Assembly: GCA_050331815.1 (NCBI GenBank)
Contig: JBHJGM010000002.1
Span: 186,001-250,000, forward strand
From: JBHJGM01 sp050331815
GTDB lineage: Bacteria; Verrucomicrobiota; Verrucomicrobiia; Opitutales; JBHJGM01
Direction: 5' to 3'
Length of the DNA stretch: 64,000 nt
The position numbers and the translations under genes were made by a program. The notes beneath the pieces are model-generated. The model made no database searches and was not told the DNA's origin. It worked only from the letters and a program-made list of their open reading frames with translations. Shown here piece after piece: positions 8,200 to 19,020 of this stretch. Position 1 is the stretch's first letter. Each line of letters starts with the position of its first letter.

Positions 8200-8712
8200 A
8201 TGTCCGCATCGACCGCTACCGAGACCGCCACCGAAACCAAGAAAAACACCCACCGCGCCACTGTCGCCGAAAAGTACCTCACCTTTACCCTGGGCGCGGA
8301 GACTTACGGCCTGGCCGTTTTGCGCATCAAGGAGATCATTCAGCATCAGCAGATTACCGCAGTGCCTCAGGTGCCTAGCTACATTAAGGGCGTGCTCAAT
8401 CTGCGTGGTAAGGTCATCCCCGTGATCGACATGCGAGTGAAGTTTTGCCTCGGCCACGAGCAGGTCGACGAGCGCACCTGTATCATTGTGGTGCAGGTTC
8501 AGTGTGAAAACCGCGGGCAGGTTTTGGTTGGCCTCATCGTGGATGCCGTCGAGGAGGTACTCAACATCAACGCCGCGCAGATCGAGGAGAAGCCCGACCT
8601 GGGCGGACGCGTCGACAATCAGTTCATCCACGGCATCGCCAAGGTCGAGGGGAAGGTCAAAACCCTCCTCGATATCGAGACGATCATCCTCGGCGAGAAC
8701 ATGCAGTTCTAA
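8200..8712 (+). CDS. cheW: Chemotaxis coupling protein CheW
   Basis: CheW bridges chemoreceptors and the CheA kinase in polar arrays. It has 170 residues, with an N-terminal Thr/Glu-rich leader of about 25 residues and then a single CheW SH3-like domain. The domain motifs are YLTFTLGAETYGLAVLRIKEII, VPSYIKGVLNLRGKVIPVIDMR, VGLIVDAVEEVLNI and FIHGIAKVEGKVKTLLDI. It stands alone, with a sigma-28-like promoter upstream and a strong terminator downstream, so it is probably monocistronic and expressed with the motility regulon. The RBS is weak. Confidence 0.95.
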   Translation: MSASTATETATETKKNTHRATVAEKYLTFTLGAETYGLAVLRIKEIIQHQQITAVPQVPSYIKGVLNLRGKVIPVIDMRVKFCLGHEQVDERTCIIVVQVQCENRGQVLVGLIVDAVEEVLNINAAQIEEKPDLGGRVDNQFIHGIAKVEGKVKTLLDIETIILGENMQF

Positions 8713-8765
8713 GGCCAGGCTTTTAACACTTTTACACTTGCTTCCGCAGGAAGTGGGATGGGGAG

Positions 8766-8804
8766 AAAATCTCCGGCGTCACCATGCGCCGGAGATTTTG
8801 TTTT
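8766..8804 (+). terminator. Intrinsic terminator of cheW
   Basis: A perfect 13-bp stem, AAAATCTCCGGCG (8766-8778) with CGCCGGAGATTTT (8787-8799), with an 8-base loop, followed by GTTTTAA. The A-rich 5' arm and T-rich 3' arm suggest it can work on both strands. Confidence 0.88.
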
Positions 8805-8813
8805 AACTTCCTG

Positions 8814-8840
8814 TAAAAAGCCATGCCCGCTGGGCGATCA
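8814..8840 (+). promoter_or_regulatory. Sigma-28-like site before the unknown ORF at 8933
   Basis: TAAA (8814-8817), 15 bases, then GGCGATCA (8833-8840), which matches the FliA -10 GCCGATAA at 6 of 8 positions. It lies just after the cheW terminator and 92 bases before the next start codon. If real, it puts the following unknown gene in the flagellar regulon. Confidence 0.35.
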
Positions 8841-8932
8841 CTGCTTGGTGGCATCGACGCTGCTCCTATGCAGGCAGATTCCCCGATGGCAGATTCTGCC
8901 TGCCTTCGACTTCCTCAAGACCCTGACTGCTG

Positions 8933-9460
8933 ATGTACCCGATCCTCGCTTCCGGCCTGATGGCCGCCGGACACCGCCTCCTCGAAGGCGTCATTGCCCC
9001 CACCGCCCAGCGCGCGCTCAACGCTGTCGGCGAGGCCTTCTCCGGAGAATCCATCCAGGCCCCCACGCAGGCAAAAGCGGTCTCCCCGCTCAGCCAGCGC
9101 CTGTCCGCTCAGGGCGTGACCGATGCCCAGGGGCTGGCCAATCATCGCTTTCACCTGCAACAGCAGTTGCTGCAGCATCCGGAAGTCCGTTCCTTCCTGG
9201 ACCAATTCGATCCGGGTGCCGGCATCAGTCTGAGCCTTGAACAGGGTTCGCTCTTTACGCTCAAGGGACCCGATGGTCGCTCCTTGAGTTTTCCGGCGGA
9301 TTCGGAACTCGGCCAGCTCGCCATGGAATTGCATCAGGTGGCCAGCGTCGACGAGGCGCTCAAGCAGCAACCCGGGCTTTCGCTCTTTGATGTGGCGGAC
9401 CAGGTGTCCGAAGCGCCCGGGCTGCAAGCCAACTGGGTGCTGCGCTCAAGTATCGCCTGA
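8933..9460 (+). CDS. Hypothetical protein, possibly motility-associated
   Basis: A 175-residue protein with no family I recognise. It has a Gln/Leu-rich helical middle (about 55-85, with NHRFHLQQQLLQHPEV) and then a beta-rich stretch with ISLSLEQGSLFTLKGPDGRSL. It has no transmembrane span, and the weakly hydrophobic N-terminus is not a clear signal peptide. No good RBS precedes the ATG. It lies between cheW and a minus-strand kinase, with a sigma-28-like site upstream, so a flagellar or chemotaxis accessory role is possible. A minus-strand frame (8915-9427) overlaps it but has a less protein-like composition. Confidence 0.6.
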   Translation: MYPILASGLMAAGHRLLEGVIAPTAQRALNAVGEAFSGESIQAPTQAKAVSPLSQRLSAQGVTDAQGLANHRFHLQQQLLQHPEVRSFLDQFDPGAGISLSLEQGSLFTLKGPDGRSLSFPADSELGQLAMELHQVASVDEALKQQPGLSLFDVADQVSEAPGLQANWVLRSSIA

Positions 9461-9504
9461 ACTCGCTTCGGCGTTTCCCACAGCTGAATTCTTCGCTTCA
9501 CCTG

Positions 9505-9524
9505 GCGACGGCTACGTCCGTCGC
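9505..9524. other. Hairpin between convergent genes
   Basis: GCGACGG (9505-9511) pairs with CCGTCGC (9518-9524) around a 6-base loop, in the 72-base gap between the convergent ORFs ending at 9460 (+) and 9533 (-). There is no T-tract on either side. It may be a weak two-way transcript end. Confidence 0.3.
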
Positions 9525-9532
9525 GGCTGCGT

Positions 9533-12670
<3,138 letters not shown>

Positions 12671-12807
12671 ATGAAGGTTGGTGGCGCTGATCCCAGGCTG
12701 TACGAAATCCGCGCGCCGAAACGCCCGCCTTTTGCCAGGTGAAAGGCGCTTCTTATAAGTCGCCCGCCGGGACAGGACCTTTACGGCTGCACGCCCCTAA
12801 TCATGCA

Positions 12808-12835
12808 TTTGAACGGAATTTGCATACCGTTCAAA
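12808..12835. promoter_or_regulatory. Operator-like perfect inverted repeat
   Basis: TTTGAACGG (12808-12816) and CCGTTCAAA (12827-12835) are perfect 9-bp inverted half-sites separated by 10 bases. It lies upstream of the hybrid-kinase gene and just past the end of the one-TM protein gene. No T-run follows on the transcribed strand, so a regulator-binding site is more likely than a terminator. AT-rich sequence surrounds it. Confidence 0.5.
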
Positions 12836-12844
12836 ATCAATAGG

Positions 12845-13699
12845 TTATTGGACCGGCTGAGCGCTCGTGGCGATACTCAGTCCTTCGGTAAGCGGACTGT
12901 AAGTGTCACCGTAGTACAGGATACGTGTATGCCCTTCCAGGTGCACAGGTCCAAGTCCTTCGATGACCGCGTAGGCCTGCCTGGAATCCTGCTGAAATTC
13001 GTACGGCTCGCGGTTGAGCAGGACCCACTTCAGACCCGCATCCGTGTCGGAGCACTGATACAGAGACGCTTCCCCCTTGGGCGAAAGCTCAATGCGTCGA
13101 TGCCCGTGACCTTCGCCCGTGACCCAGACCTTGCAAAAGTCCTGACGAAAAACTTCGAGAATCTTGGAATCGCCGATGGGTTTGGCTTCAACGGTCTCTT
13201 CCAGGCTGCGTCGCTCGAGGCTTCCTTTCACGCTCCAGCCGATCAGCATAAAGCCAAAGATCAGCAGGCACACGCCGATGGATTTGCACTCCTTGAGACT
13301 GCGATACTTGCGGCGTTTTTTCGCGGGAAGATTGTCTGCCGGTTCATCCAGAACCGCGCGGGGCCTCACCCCATTGAGCATATCGGCAAAGGCCTGCGGT
13401 GTGACCGGCAGGTTCGAGCGGTTGGGATCTCCGGGCACGCTGGCAAAGAGCTGTGCGCCTGTACGCTCGATGCGGTACTCGATGGTGTCCGAGCGCAGGC
13501 GTAGCTGCACCTCACACGTTGCCGGAACCTTGGCCTGCAGCAGATTATCCAACCACTGCGCGATCTGCGGCGTATCCATCTCTCCGAGGGACTCCGGCAG
13601 AGCCGGGCCTTCTGGCGGCGTTAAATCCCTGGTCAGCCCATGCAGTGTAACCGCCCACAGGTGACGCGTCGATTCACCAACTGGGGGCTGAGGTTCCAT
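12845..13699 (-). CDS. Hypothetical protein with one membrane span
   Basis: Taking ATG 13699 gives 284 residues; a longer frame from 13747 would run deep into the upstream pilin gene. The soluble N-terminal half (about 138 residues) is acidic to neutral, then a basic patch KKRRKYRSLKE and one TM at about 140-157 (CLLIFGFMLIGW), followed by a C-terminal domain of about 125 residues. By the positive-inside rule the N-terminal half is cytoplasmic and the C-terminal half periplasmic. No family is recognised. The start overlaps the end of the prepilin gene by 26 bases, so the two are probably co-translated and may work together. Confidence 0.7.
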   Translation of the reverse strand: MEPQPPVGESTRHLWAVTLHGLTRDLTPPEGPALPESLGEMDTPQIAQWLDNLLQAKVPATCEVQLRLRSDTIEYRIERTGAQLFASVPGDPNRSNLPVTPQAFADMLNGVRPRAVLDEPADNLPAKKRRKYRSLKECKSIGVCLLIFGFMLIGWSVKGSLERRSLEETVEAKPIGDSKILEVFRQDFCKVWVTGEGHGHRRIELSPKGEASLYQCSDTDAGLKWVLLNREPYEFQQDSRQAYAVIEGLGPVHLEGHTRILYYGDTYSPLTEGLSIATSAQPVQ

Positions 13700-14246
13700 T
13701 CTTATCGTGTTCCTTGGCGATTGCTTGATAGGAGGCGTAGGTGCCATCCAGGATCAGGATGGGCATGTTTTGAAAACCCTGACGAAAGTTGCCGGTCGAG
13801 AGGTTGCCGTCGTCGATGGCCTGATCGATGGCGGCCAGTTGCTCGGGGCTGGCGCGCACCGGTACCTGCGCCGTGCCCGAGCTATAGTCACCGATGGAGA
13901 TCACGGCGGGCCAGGGCACGCCGCTGTGCAAGCGCAAGCTGTCGAAGAAAAAGCTCCCGCCCAGGCTGCTGGACTCTTCCCAGCCGCTGCCCTCAAGGTA
14001 TGACTCCATGCCGCTCGGAAACGACTGGTCCCGCGGTTGATCGGGTGGCCAGGCGCCGTTTTCCGTGCGGTAGGTTTCAAAAGCGCCGCTGAAGGTGCGC
14101 AGATCCGCCATGAACTTGGCGTTTTGCGCGCTTTCAAGATGCGTCTTGAAAAGCGGCACCGCGATCGCGAGCATGATTCCAATCAAGGCGACCACTGCTG
14201 CGATTTCGACAAGGGTAAACCCCCTTTTACTGGATTTCGGTGACAT
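13674..14246 (-). CDS. Type IV pilin-like / pseudopilin protein
   Basis: From ATG 14246 the protein has 190 residues and begins with a class III prepilin signal: a short basic leader (SPKSSKRG) and the cleavage site G9|FTLVE, with Glu at mature position 5. A hydrophobic helix follows (IAAVVALIGIMLAIAVPLF). The rest is a globular head with Trp/Pro-rich segments. Such proteins are processed by prepilin peptidase (PilD) and assemble into type IV pili or type II secretion pseudopili. Verrucomicrobiota carry many scattered H-X9-DG-type pseudopilin genes, but no H-X9-DG motif is visible here. An upstream in-frame ATG at 14288 would add 14 residues and spoil the short leader. Confidence 0.85.
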   Translation of the reverse strand: MSPKSSKRGFTLVEIAAVVALIGIMLAIAVPLFKTHLESAQNAKFMADLRTFSGAFETYRTENGAWPPDQPRDQSFPSGMESYLEGSGWEESSSLGGSFFFDSLRLHSGVPWPAVISIGDYSSGTAQVPVRASPEQLAAIDQAIDDGNLSTGNFRQGFQNMPILILDGTYASYQAIAKEHDKNGTSAPSW

Positions 14247-14341
14247 GTCCCTGCGGCAGCCAAATCCAGGAAACTCCCGTTCAGCCAATTATCTAATGTC
14301 GTTTACCCTGCGTAGATATTAAATCCGTCTGCCTTCCGCGT

Positions 14342-14731
14342 GTGACTTACTGGGGCTATCATCTCATTTTCACTTTGCCGCTGATCGCGTTGTTGCTGTG
14401 GTTCGGGCGCCATCGTCTGCGGCGCGCGCACTTTCTGGTGATCGCGGTGGTTGCGCTGATCGCCTTCACTTACACAACGCCCTGGGATAATTACGCGGTC
14501 TGGCTGGGTATCTGGAGCTTTGGCGAAAATGTCTCCCTGGGCTACCCGCTGAGCAATTGGGCGGCTTCTGCGGAAAATCCCGACGGCTCGACCCTCGTGG
14601 GGCACATCCCCTTCGAGGAGTACAGCTTCTTCATCATCGAAACCGTCCTGGTCTGCCTGTTGGCCGTGTTCTTTTTGCCCAAGCCCGAAGCTGCTTCAAG
14701 TTCCGGCAAGCCGCCCCCCGCCAAACCGTGA
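14342..14731 (+). CDS. Single lycopene-cyclase domain protein (CrtYc/CrtYd type)
   Basis: The protein has 129 residues with three membrane spans (about 5-20, 28-45, 100-115). The motifs fit the heterodimeric or fused lycopene cyclase domain: TTPWDNYAVWLGIWSFGE in the middle and HIPFEEYSFFIIETVLVCLL near the end. This family cyclises lycopene ends in carotenoid synthesis in the membrane. Most bacterial members exist as two such domains, fused or as a CrtYc-CrtYd gene pair. Only one copy is present here, so a partner may be elsewhere or the protein may act as a homodimer. The start is GTG at 14342. Its last codon overlaps the next gene's start. No other carotenoid gene is adjacent. Confidence 0.75.
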   Translation: MTYWGYHLIFTLPLIALLLWFGRHRLRRAHFLVIAVVALIAFTYTTPWDNYAVWLGIWSFGENVSLGYPLSNWAASAENPDGSTLVGHIPFEEYSFFIIETVLVCLLAVFFLPKPEAASSSGKPPPAKP

Positions 14732-15996
14732 AGCTGGCCTCCACCTTCCCGCGCTACGGCGAATACGAGCCTCAGGTCCCCGTCTGGTGCCTAACGCCCA
14801 AGGAGGGCCGCTGCATCCATCGCTTCTTCGACACGCCGGCCCTGTCGCCGTCGAACCGTTTCGCCGCGGTCACGCGCTTTCCTTTCGAGGATCGCTTGCC
14901 CCGCCCAGGAGAAAAGGCAGCGATCGTCCTCATCGATTTGGAAACCGGTACTGAGAAAGTCGTTTACGAAACCGCCGGCTGGGAAACGCAACTTGGGGCC
15001 AACCTCAACTGGGGCGTGGACGATAGCACCCTCTTTTTCAACGATACCGACCTGCAAACCTGGCAGCCGGTGACGGTCCGCCTGAACCCACACACCGGGA
15101 ACTTCGAGAAATTCGGGCGTGGCGTCTACCATGTGTCTCCAGACGGGAAGTGGGCGCTGTGCGCTGCCCTCGAACGGACGCGACGCACGCAGTTTGGCTA
15201 CGGTGTCATGATCCCCGATGAAAAGGTGCCCATCCACTGGGACCCACCCGCCGACACCGGGCTGTACCTGACTTCGTTGGAAACCGGCGAGTGCCGCCTG
15301 CTGCTCTCGCTGGCCGATTTTATTCAGGCCCTCATTCCCGAACATGAACGCCCGGCCGTTGCGGGACGGTGTTACTACGGGTTTCACGCCCAATGGTCGC
15401 CCGCGGGCACGCACCTGCTCTTCACCGTACGCGGCGTTCACCATGCCTGGGCGCTGGGCATGTCGACCATCAGCAATCACCCGCTGCACTTCTACATCGC
15501 CACGATGGCCGCCGACGGCAGCGACCTGAAGCTGGCCATGGGCGCCTCCTTTTGGAACCGCCCCGGGCACCACACCCGTTTTACGCCCGACGGGCTGTCG
15601 CTGACCTGTAACAACCAGTTTCACTACGATCGCCTGCACTTTGTCATCATGAACCGCGACGGCAGCGACAAGCGTCTGCTGATCGAAAACGTCCACGGCT
15701 CCGGCCACCCGACGCTTTCCCCGGATCAGAAATTCATTCTGACCGACACCTACACCAAGGAAAGGGCAGGGCCGGGCGACGGGACCAGCCTGCTACGCTG
15801 GATCGACCTCGAAACCGGCTCCGACCGTACCATCGTACGCATCCGCACCAGCCAACCTAGCAGCAACGGAGCCCTGCGCATCGACCCGCACCCTGCCTGG
15901 GACCGCAGCGGCCGCTTCGTGGTCTTCAACGGCGCTCCCGATGGCCAGACCCGACGCGTTTTTCTGGCCGATTTGGGGCCGCTGCTGGGTGGCTGA
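14728..15996 (+). CDS. Cytoplasmic TolB/oligogalacturonate-lyase-like beta-propeller protein
   Basis: GTG 14728 overlaps the cyclase stop (GTGA), giving 422 residues; the open frame to the left is shared with the cyclase gene and is not needed. Repeated blade signatures are visible: LSPSNRFAAVTRF, LNWGVDDSTLFFND, VSPDGKWALCA, AQWSPAGTHLLFTV, TRFTPDGLSLTC, TLSPDQKFILTDT and AWDRSGRFVVFNG. The pattern resembles WD40-like/PD40 propellers and the oligogalacturonate lyase group, which uses His residues to bind Mn2+. His-rich loops such as NRPGHHTRF and GSGHPTLS are present, but I cannot confirm the catalytic set. It lacks a signal peptide. The likely substrate is a sugar or uronate, but this is uncertain. 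Confidence 0.75.
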   Translation: MKLASTFPRYGEYEPQVPVWCLTPKEGRCIHRFFDTPALSPSNRFAAVTRFPFEDRLPRPGEKAAIVLIDLETGTEKVVYETAGWETQLGANLNWGVDDSTLFFNDTDLQTWQPVTVRLNPHTGNFEKFGRGVYHVSPDGKWALCAALERTRRTQFGYGVMIPDEKVPIHWDPPADTGLYLTSLETGECRLLLSLADFIQALIPEHERPAVAGRCYYGFHAQWSPAGTHLLFTVRGVHHAWALGMSTISNHPLHFYIATMAADGSDLKLAMGASFWNRPGHHTRFTPDGLSLTCNNQFHYDRLHFVIMNRDGSDKRLLIENVHGSGHPTLSPDQKFILTDTYTKERAGPGDGTSLLRWIDLETGSDRTIVRIRTSQPSSNGALRIDPHPAWDRSGRFVVFNGAPDGQTRRVFLADLGPLLGG

Positions 15997-16200
15997 TCCC
16001 GGTTTGTTTGGACTTGCCGAAAGCGCCCAAACCATTCATCTTCTCGACTTTGCGCTAGAAGTCTGCTCAACGAAAGGGCACGCTTCGACGGTTGAGCCAG
16101 CCTCCTTGGGTGCTGGTTTGAGCGGGGCCTACGGCGAGTGGCTGGGGTCCGGCGGGTGCAGTTCGCCCGTCCTCAACCGCAGTCCGACGATACACACCGA
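15997..16200 (+). promoter_or_regulatory. Leader region of rpsO
   Basis: A 204-base gap before rpsO with no protein-like frame. It probably holds the rpsO promoter and a structured 5' leader, since S15 represses its own translation in several phyla through unrelated leader structures. I see short complementary segments but no confident fold and no clear -35/-10 pair. Confidence 0.35.
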
Positions 16201-16470
16201 ATGGCTCAGCATACCGTTGATAAAGACCAGATCATAAAAGACTTCCAACTGAAGGAAGGCGACACGGGCTCCTGCGAGGTGCAGATTGCCCTGCTCACCG
16301 CACGCGTGGTCCACCTGACCGAGCATTTGCGCAGTCACCGCAAGGACTTCCACAGTCGCCGCGGTCTCATCCTGATGACCAACAAGCGCCGCAAGCTGCT
16401 GGATTACCTCAAGCGCACGGATTTGGACCGCTACAACGCGATTCTTCAGCGCTTGAATCTCCGCCGCTAG
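16201..16470 (+). CDS. rpsO: 30S ribosomal protein S15
   Basis: S15 is a primary 16S rRNA-binding protein of the small subunit platform, 89 residues, the usual length. Motifs include FQLKEGDTGSCEVQIALLT and LTEHLRSHRKDFHSRRGL, with the end LLDYLKRTDLDRYNAILQRL. ATG 16201 fits the family start; a longer frame beginning at 16138 is ignored. pnp follows after 191 bases, the widely conserved rpsO-pnp order, and a strong hairpin lies between the two. Confidence 0.97.
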   Translation: MAQHTVDKDQIIKDFQLKEGDTGSCEVQIALLTARVVHLTEHLRSHRKDFHSRRGLILMTNKRRKLLDYLKRTDLDRYNAILQRLNLRR

Positions 16471-16505
16471 TTACAGTGGCTCACCTCGACGCCAGCCGAC
16501 CCGAG

Positions 16506-16536
16506 CGCATGCGTGCCGTTAAAAGCACCGTATGCG
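16506..16536 (+). other. Stem-loop between rpsO and pnp
   Basis: CGCATGCGTGC (16506-16516) pairs with GCACCGTATGCG (16525-16536) through 11 base pairs (one G-T) and one bulged C, with an 8-base loop. No T-run follows, so it is not a typical terminator. In E. coli a hairpin in the same position is cut by RNase III and is the basis of PNPase autoregulation. An equivalent role here is inferred from position only. Confidence 0.5.
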
Positions 16537-16661
16537 TCCGTTAGTTGTAAACTGGCTCCCGCTTTGAATCCTGCCTGCCGGCGTGGATCACCCGATCCCG
16601 TCCATCCGGCGTCCCAGCCGCCCACAGGCCCAAAAAAACCTAAGCAACGCTACCTACTACT

Positions 16662-18947
16662 ATGAAACAAGCACACGCCGTAGTTGACGAGAAACTCGGC
16701 ATCACCATCTCGACCGGCACCATCGCCAAGCAGGCCAACGGCGCGGTCGTCATTTCGCTCGGCGAAACCGAAGTCTTTGTCGCCGCGACCGCCGCCAACA
16801 CCCTGCGTCCCGACCAGGACTTTTTCCCGCTCACGGTCGATTACCGTGAAAAGTTTCAAGCCGCCGGACGTTTTCCGGGCGGTTATTTCAAGCGCGAGGG
16901 GCGTCCTTCCGAAAAGGAAATCCTCACCTCCCGCTTGTGCGACCGTCCGTTGCGCCCGCTCTTTCCAAAGGGCTTCATGAACGAGGTGCAGGTCATTGGC
17001 TCGCTTATGTCGACCGATCTGGTTCACGAGCCGGATATCCTGATGGTCAACGGTGCCTCCGCTGCGCTGATGTGTTCGGACATCCCCTGGAACGGCCCTA
17101 TCGGCTGCGTCCGGCTGGCCGAGGTCGATGGCAACTTTGTCGTCAATCCGACCAACGAGGAGATCTTCGAATCCTCTCTGGATTTGATCTACGTCGGCAA
17201 TGAGAAGGAGATGATGATGATCGAGGGCTCGGCCGACCAGATGCCCGAGGACAGGTTCATCGAGGCGCTCGAAACCGCCCACGAGGCCATTCAGAGCATC
17301 ATCGACGCGCAGAAGGAACTTGCCGCCAAAATCGCCAAGGAAAAGCGCGCCTTCGACCTCTACTTTGCTGAGGAAAAGTACCTGGAGCGCTGCCGCGAAA
17401 TCGTCGGTGACCGGCTCAAGGCGGCGGTCTTCCAAGACAAGAAGCAGGACCGCCAGGACGCCGTCGACGCTCTCGAGGATGAGTGCAAGGAAAAGCTTGA
17501 AGCCGAGATTGGTGAAGATGACTTCGACGCCAATCAAGTGCGCCTGTCCTTCGAGGAATTGCAGGAAGCTGTTTACCGCCAAAACATCCTGGAGCAGGGC
17601 AAGCGCGTGGATGGGCGCGGACCCGCGGATCTGCGCGCCATCACCTGCGAAGTCGGTGTGCTGCCCCGCGTGCATGGCTCGGCCATCTTCAGTCGTGGCG
17701 AAACCCAGGGGCTGATCACCACCACCCTCGGTACCTGCAAGGACGCCCAGGAACTGGATGGGCTGACTGGTGGTACGCGGATGAAGTCCTTCATCCTGCA
17801 CTACAATTTTCCGCCCTACTCCGTGGGCGAAACCGGGCGTTTTGGCTCACCGGGACGCCGCGAAATCGGTCACGGTGCCTTGGCTGAGCGCTCATTGTTA
17901 CCGGTGATTCCGCCGGAAGACGAGTTCGCTTACTCAATTCGTATCGTCTCCGACATCATGGAGTCCAACGGCTCGACCTCGATGGCCTCCGTCTGCGGCG
18001 GTTGCCTGAGCATGCTCGACGCCGGGGTGCCGCTGTTGGCTCCGGTAGCCGGCATTTCATGCGGCCTGGTCACCAAGTTTGATGACAACAAGACGATCAA
18101 GAAGCACGTCATCCTAACCGACATCCTCGGTGCCGAGGACCACTTCGGCGACATGGACTTCAAGATTTGCGGTACGCGCGAAGGGGTCACCGGTTTCCAG
18201 CTGGACCTGAAGATTCAGGGGCTGCCCTTCGACATCGCCAAGGCCGCCATCGCTCAGAACCGCGACGCGCGTCTGAAGATTCTCGACGCCATGGCCGAGA
18301 CCATGCCGGAGCACCGTACCGAGCTCAAGGAACACGCCCCGCGTATCGAATCCATCCAGATCGACCCGGAGAAGATCGGTGCGCTTATTGGCCCCGGCGG
18401 TAAGACCATCAAGCGCATCACCGAGTTCAGCGGCGCGCAGATTGACATCGCCCCGGACGACAGCGGCAAGGTCAGCATCTTCTCCACGTCAAAGGAGTCT
18501 CTGCAGCGCGCCCTCGACGAGATTGAACTCGTCACCGGTGATATCGAGGTCGGCAAGACCTACAAAGGTATCGTTCGCTCGATTAAGGAGTTCGGTGCGT
18601 TTGTTGAATGCCTGCCGGGCAAGGAAGGTCTCGTCCACATCTCTGAACTGGCTGACTTCCGCGTCGAAAAGACCGAGGACGTTTGCAAGCTGGGCGACGA
18701 GATTCTGGTCAAGTGCATCGGCATCGACGATAAGGGGCGCGTGCGCCTCTCCCGCCATGCCGCCATCTGCGAGCAAAAGGGCATTCCCTACGAGCCGCCG
18801 CCCAAGCCCGAAGGTGGTGGCGGTGGCCGAGGCCGCGACCGCGACGGTGGCGGCAAGGGTGGCCGAGGCCGGGGTGGCGATCGCGACGGTGGTCGTGGCC
18901 GTGGGGGCAAGGGCGGCGGTCGTCGCCGCGAGTCCGCCAACGCCTGA
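16662..18947 (+). CDS. pnp: Polynucleotide phosphorylase with an Arg/Gly-rich tail
   Basis: PNPase is a trimeric 3'-5' exoribonuclease that uses phosphate to degrade RNA, often within a degradosome. The protein has 761 residues: two RNase PH domains, with FFPLTVDYREKFQAAGRFPGGYFKREG in the first and SNGSTSMASVCGGCLSMLDAGVP in the second. A KH domain follows (IGALIGPGGKTIKRI, near 570-590), then an S1 domain (GKTYKGIVRSIKEFGAFVE). From about residue 715 comes an unusual tail of roughly 45 residues of Gly, Arg, Asp and Lys in RGRD/GGRGRGG repeats. Such RGG-like tails bind RNA in other proteins; the role here is inferred. A terminator follows directly. Confidence 0.97.
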   Translation: MKQAHAVVDEKLGITISTGTIAKQANGAVVISLGETEVFVAATAANTLRPDQDFFPLTVDYREKFQAAGRFPGGYFKREGRPSEKEILTSRLCDRPLRPLFPKGFMNEVQVIGSLMSTDLVHEPDILMVNGASAALMCSDIPWNGPIGCVRLAEVDGNFVVNPTNEEIFESSLDLIYVGNEKEMMMIEGSADQMPEDRFIEALETAHEAIQSIIDAQKELAAKIAKEKRAFDLYFAEEKYLERCREIVGDRLKAAVFQDKKQDRQDAVDALEDECKEKLEAEIGEDDFDANQVRLSFEELQEAVYRQNILEQGKRVDGRGPADLRAITCEVGVLPRVHGSAIFSRGETQGLITTTLGTCKDAQELDGLTGGTRMKSFILHYNFPPYSVGETGRFGSPGRREIGHGALAERSLLPVIPPEDEFAYSIRIVSDIMESNGSTSMASVCGGCLSMLDAGVPLLAPVAGISCGLVTKFDDNKTIKKHVILTDILGAEDHFGDMDFKICGTREGVTGFQLDLKIQGLPFDIAKAAIAQNRDARLKILDAMAETMPEHRTELKEHAPRIESIQIDPEKIGALIGPGGKTIKRITEFSGAQIDIAPDDSGKVSIFSTSKESLQRALDEIELVTGDIEVGKTYKGIVRSIKEFGAFVECLPGKEGLVHISELADFRVEKTEDVCKLGDEILVKCIGIDDKGRVRLSRHAAICEQKGIPYEPPPKPEGGGGGRGRDRDGGGKGGRGRGGDRDGGRGRGGKGGGRRRESANA

Positions 18948-18964
18948 CGAAGCAGTCTTTTTTC

Positions 18965-19001
18965 AAAGGCCCGGTTGCTCCGCAGCGGCCGGGCCTTTTT
19001 C
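18965..19001 (+). terminator. Intrinsic terminator after pnp
   Basis: GGCCCGG (18968-18974) pairs with CCGGGCC (18989-18995), with further pairing inside the loop (GCT/AGC), an A-run before and TTTTTCTTTCC after. It ends the rpsO-pnp unit 14-20 bases before surE, so surE needs its own promoter or read-through. Confidence 0.88.
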
Positions 19002-19020
19002 TTTCCTTCTTGGTTTGGCC

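Noticed and set aside
14557..14727. Extended N-terminus for the beta-propeller protein
   Set aside because: It would overlap the lycopene-cyclase domain; the GTG at 14728 fits the four-base overlap and the domain boundary.
18379..19020. Extended N-terminus for SurE
   Set aside because: The extra frame lies inside pnp and across its terminator; the family start is at 19021.
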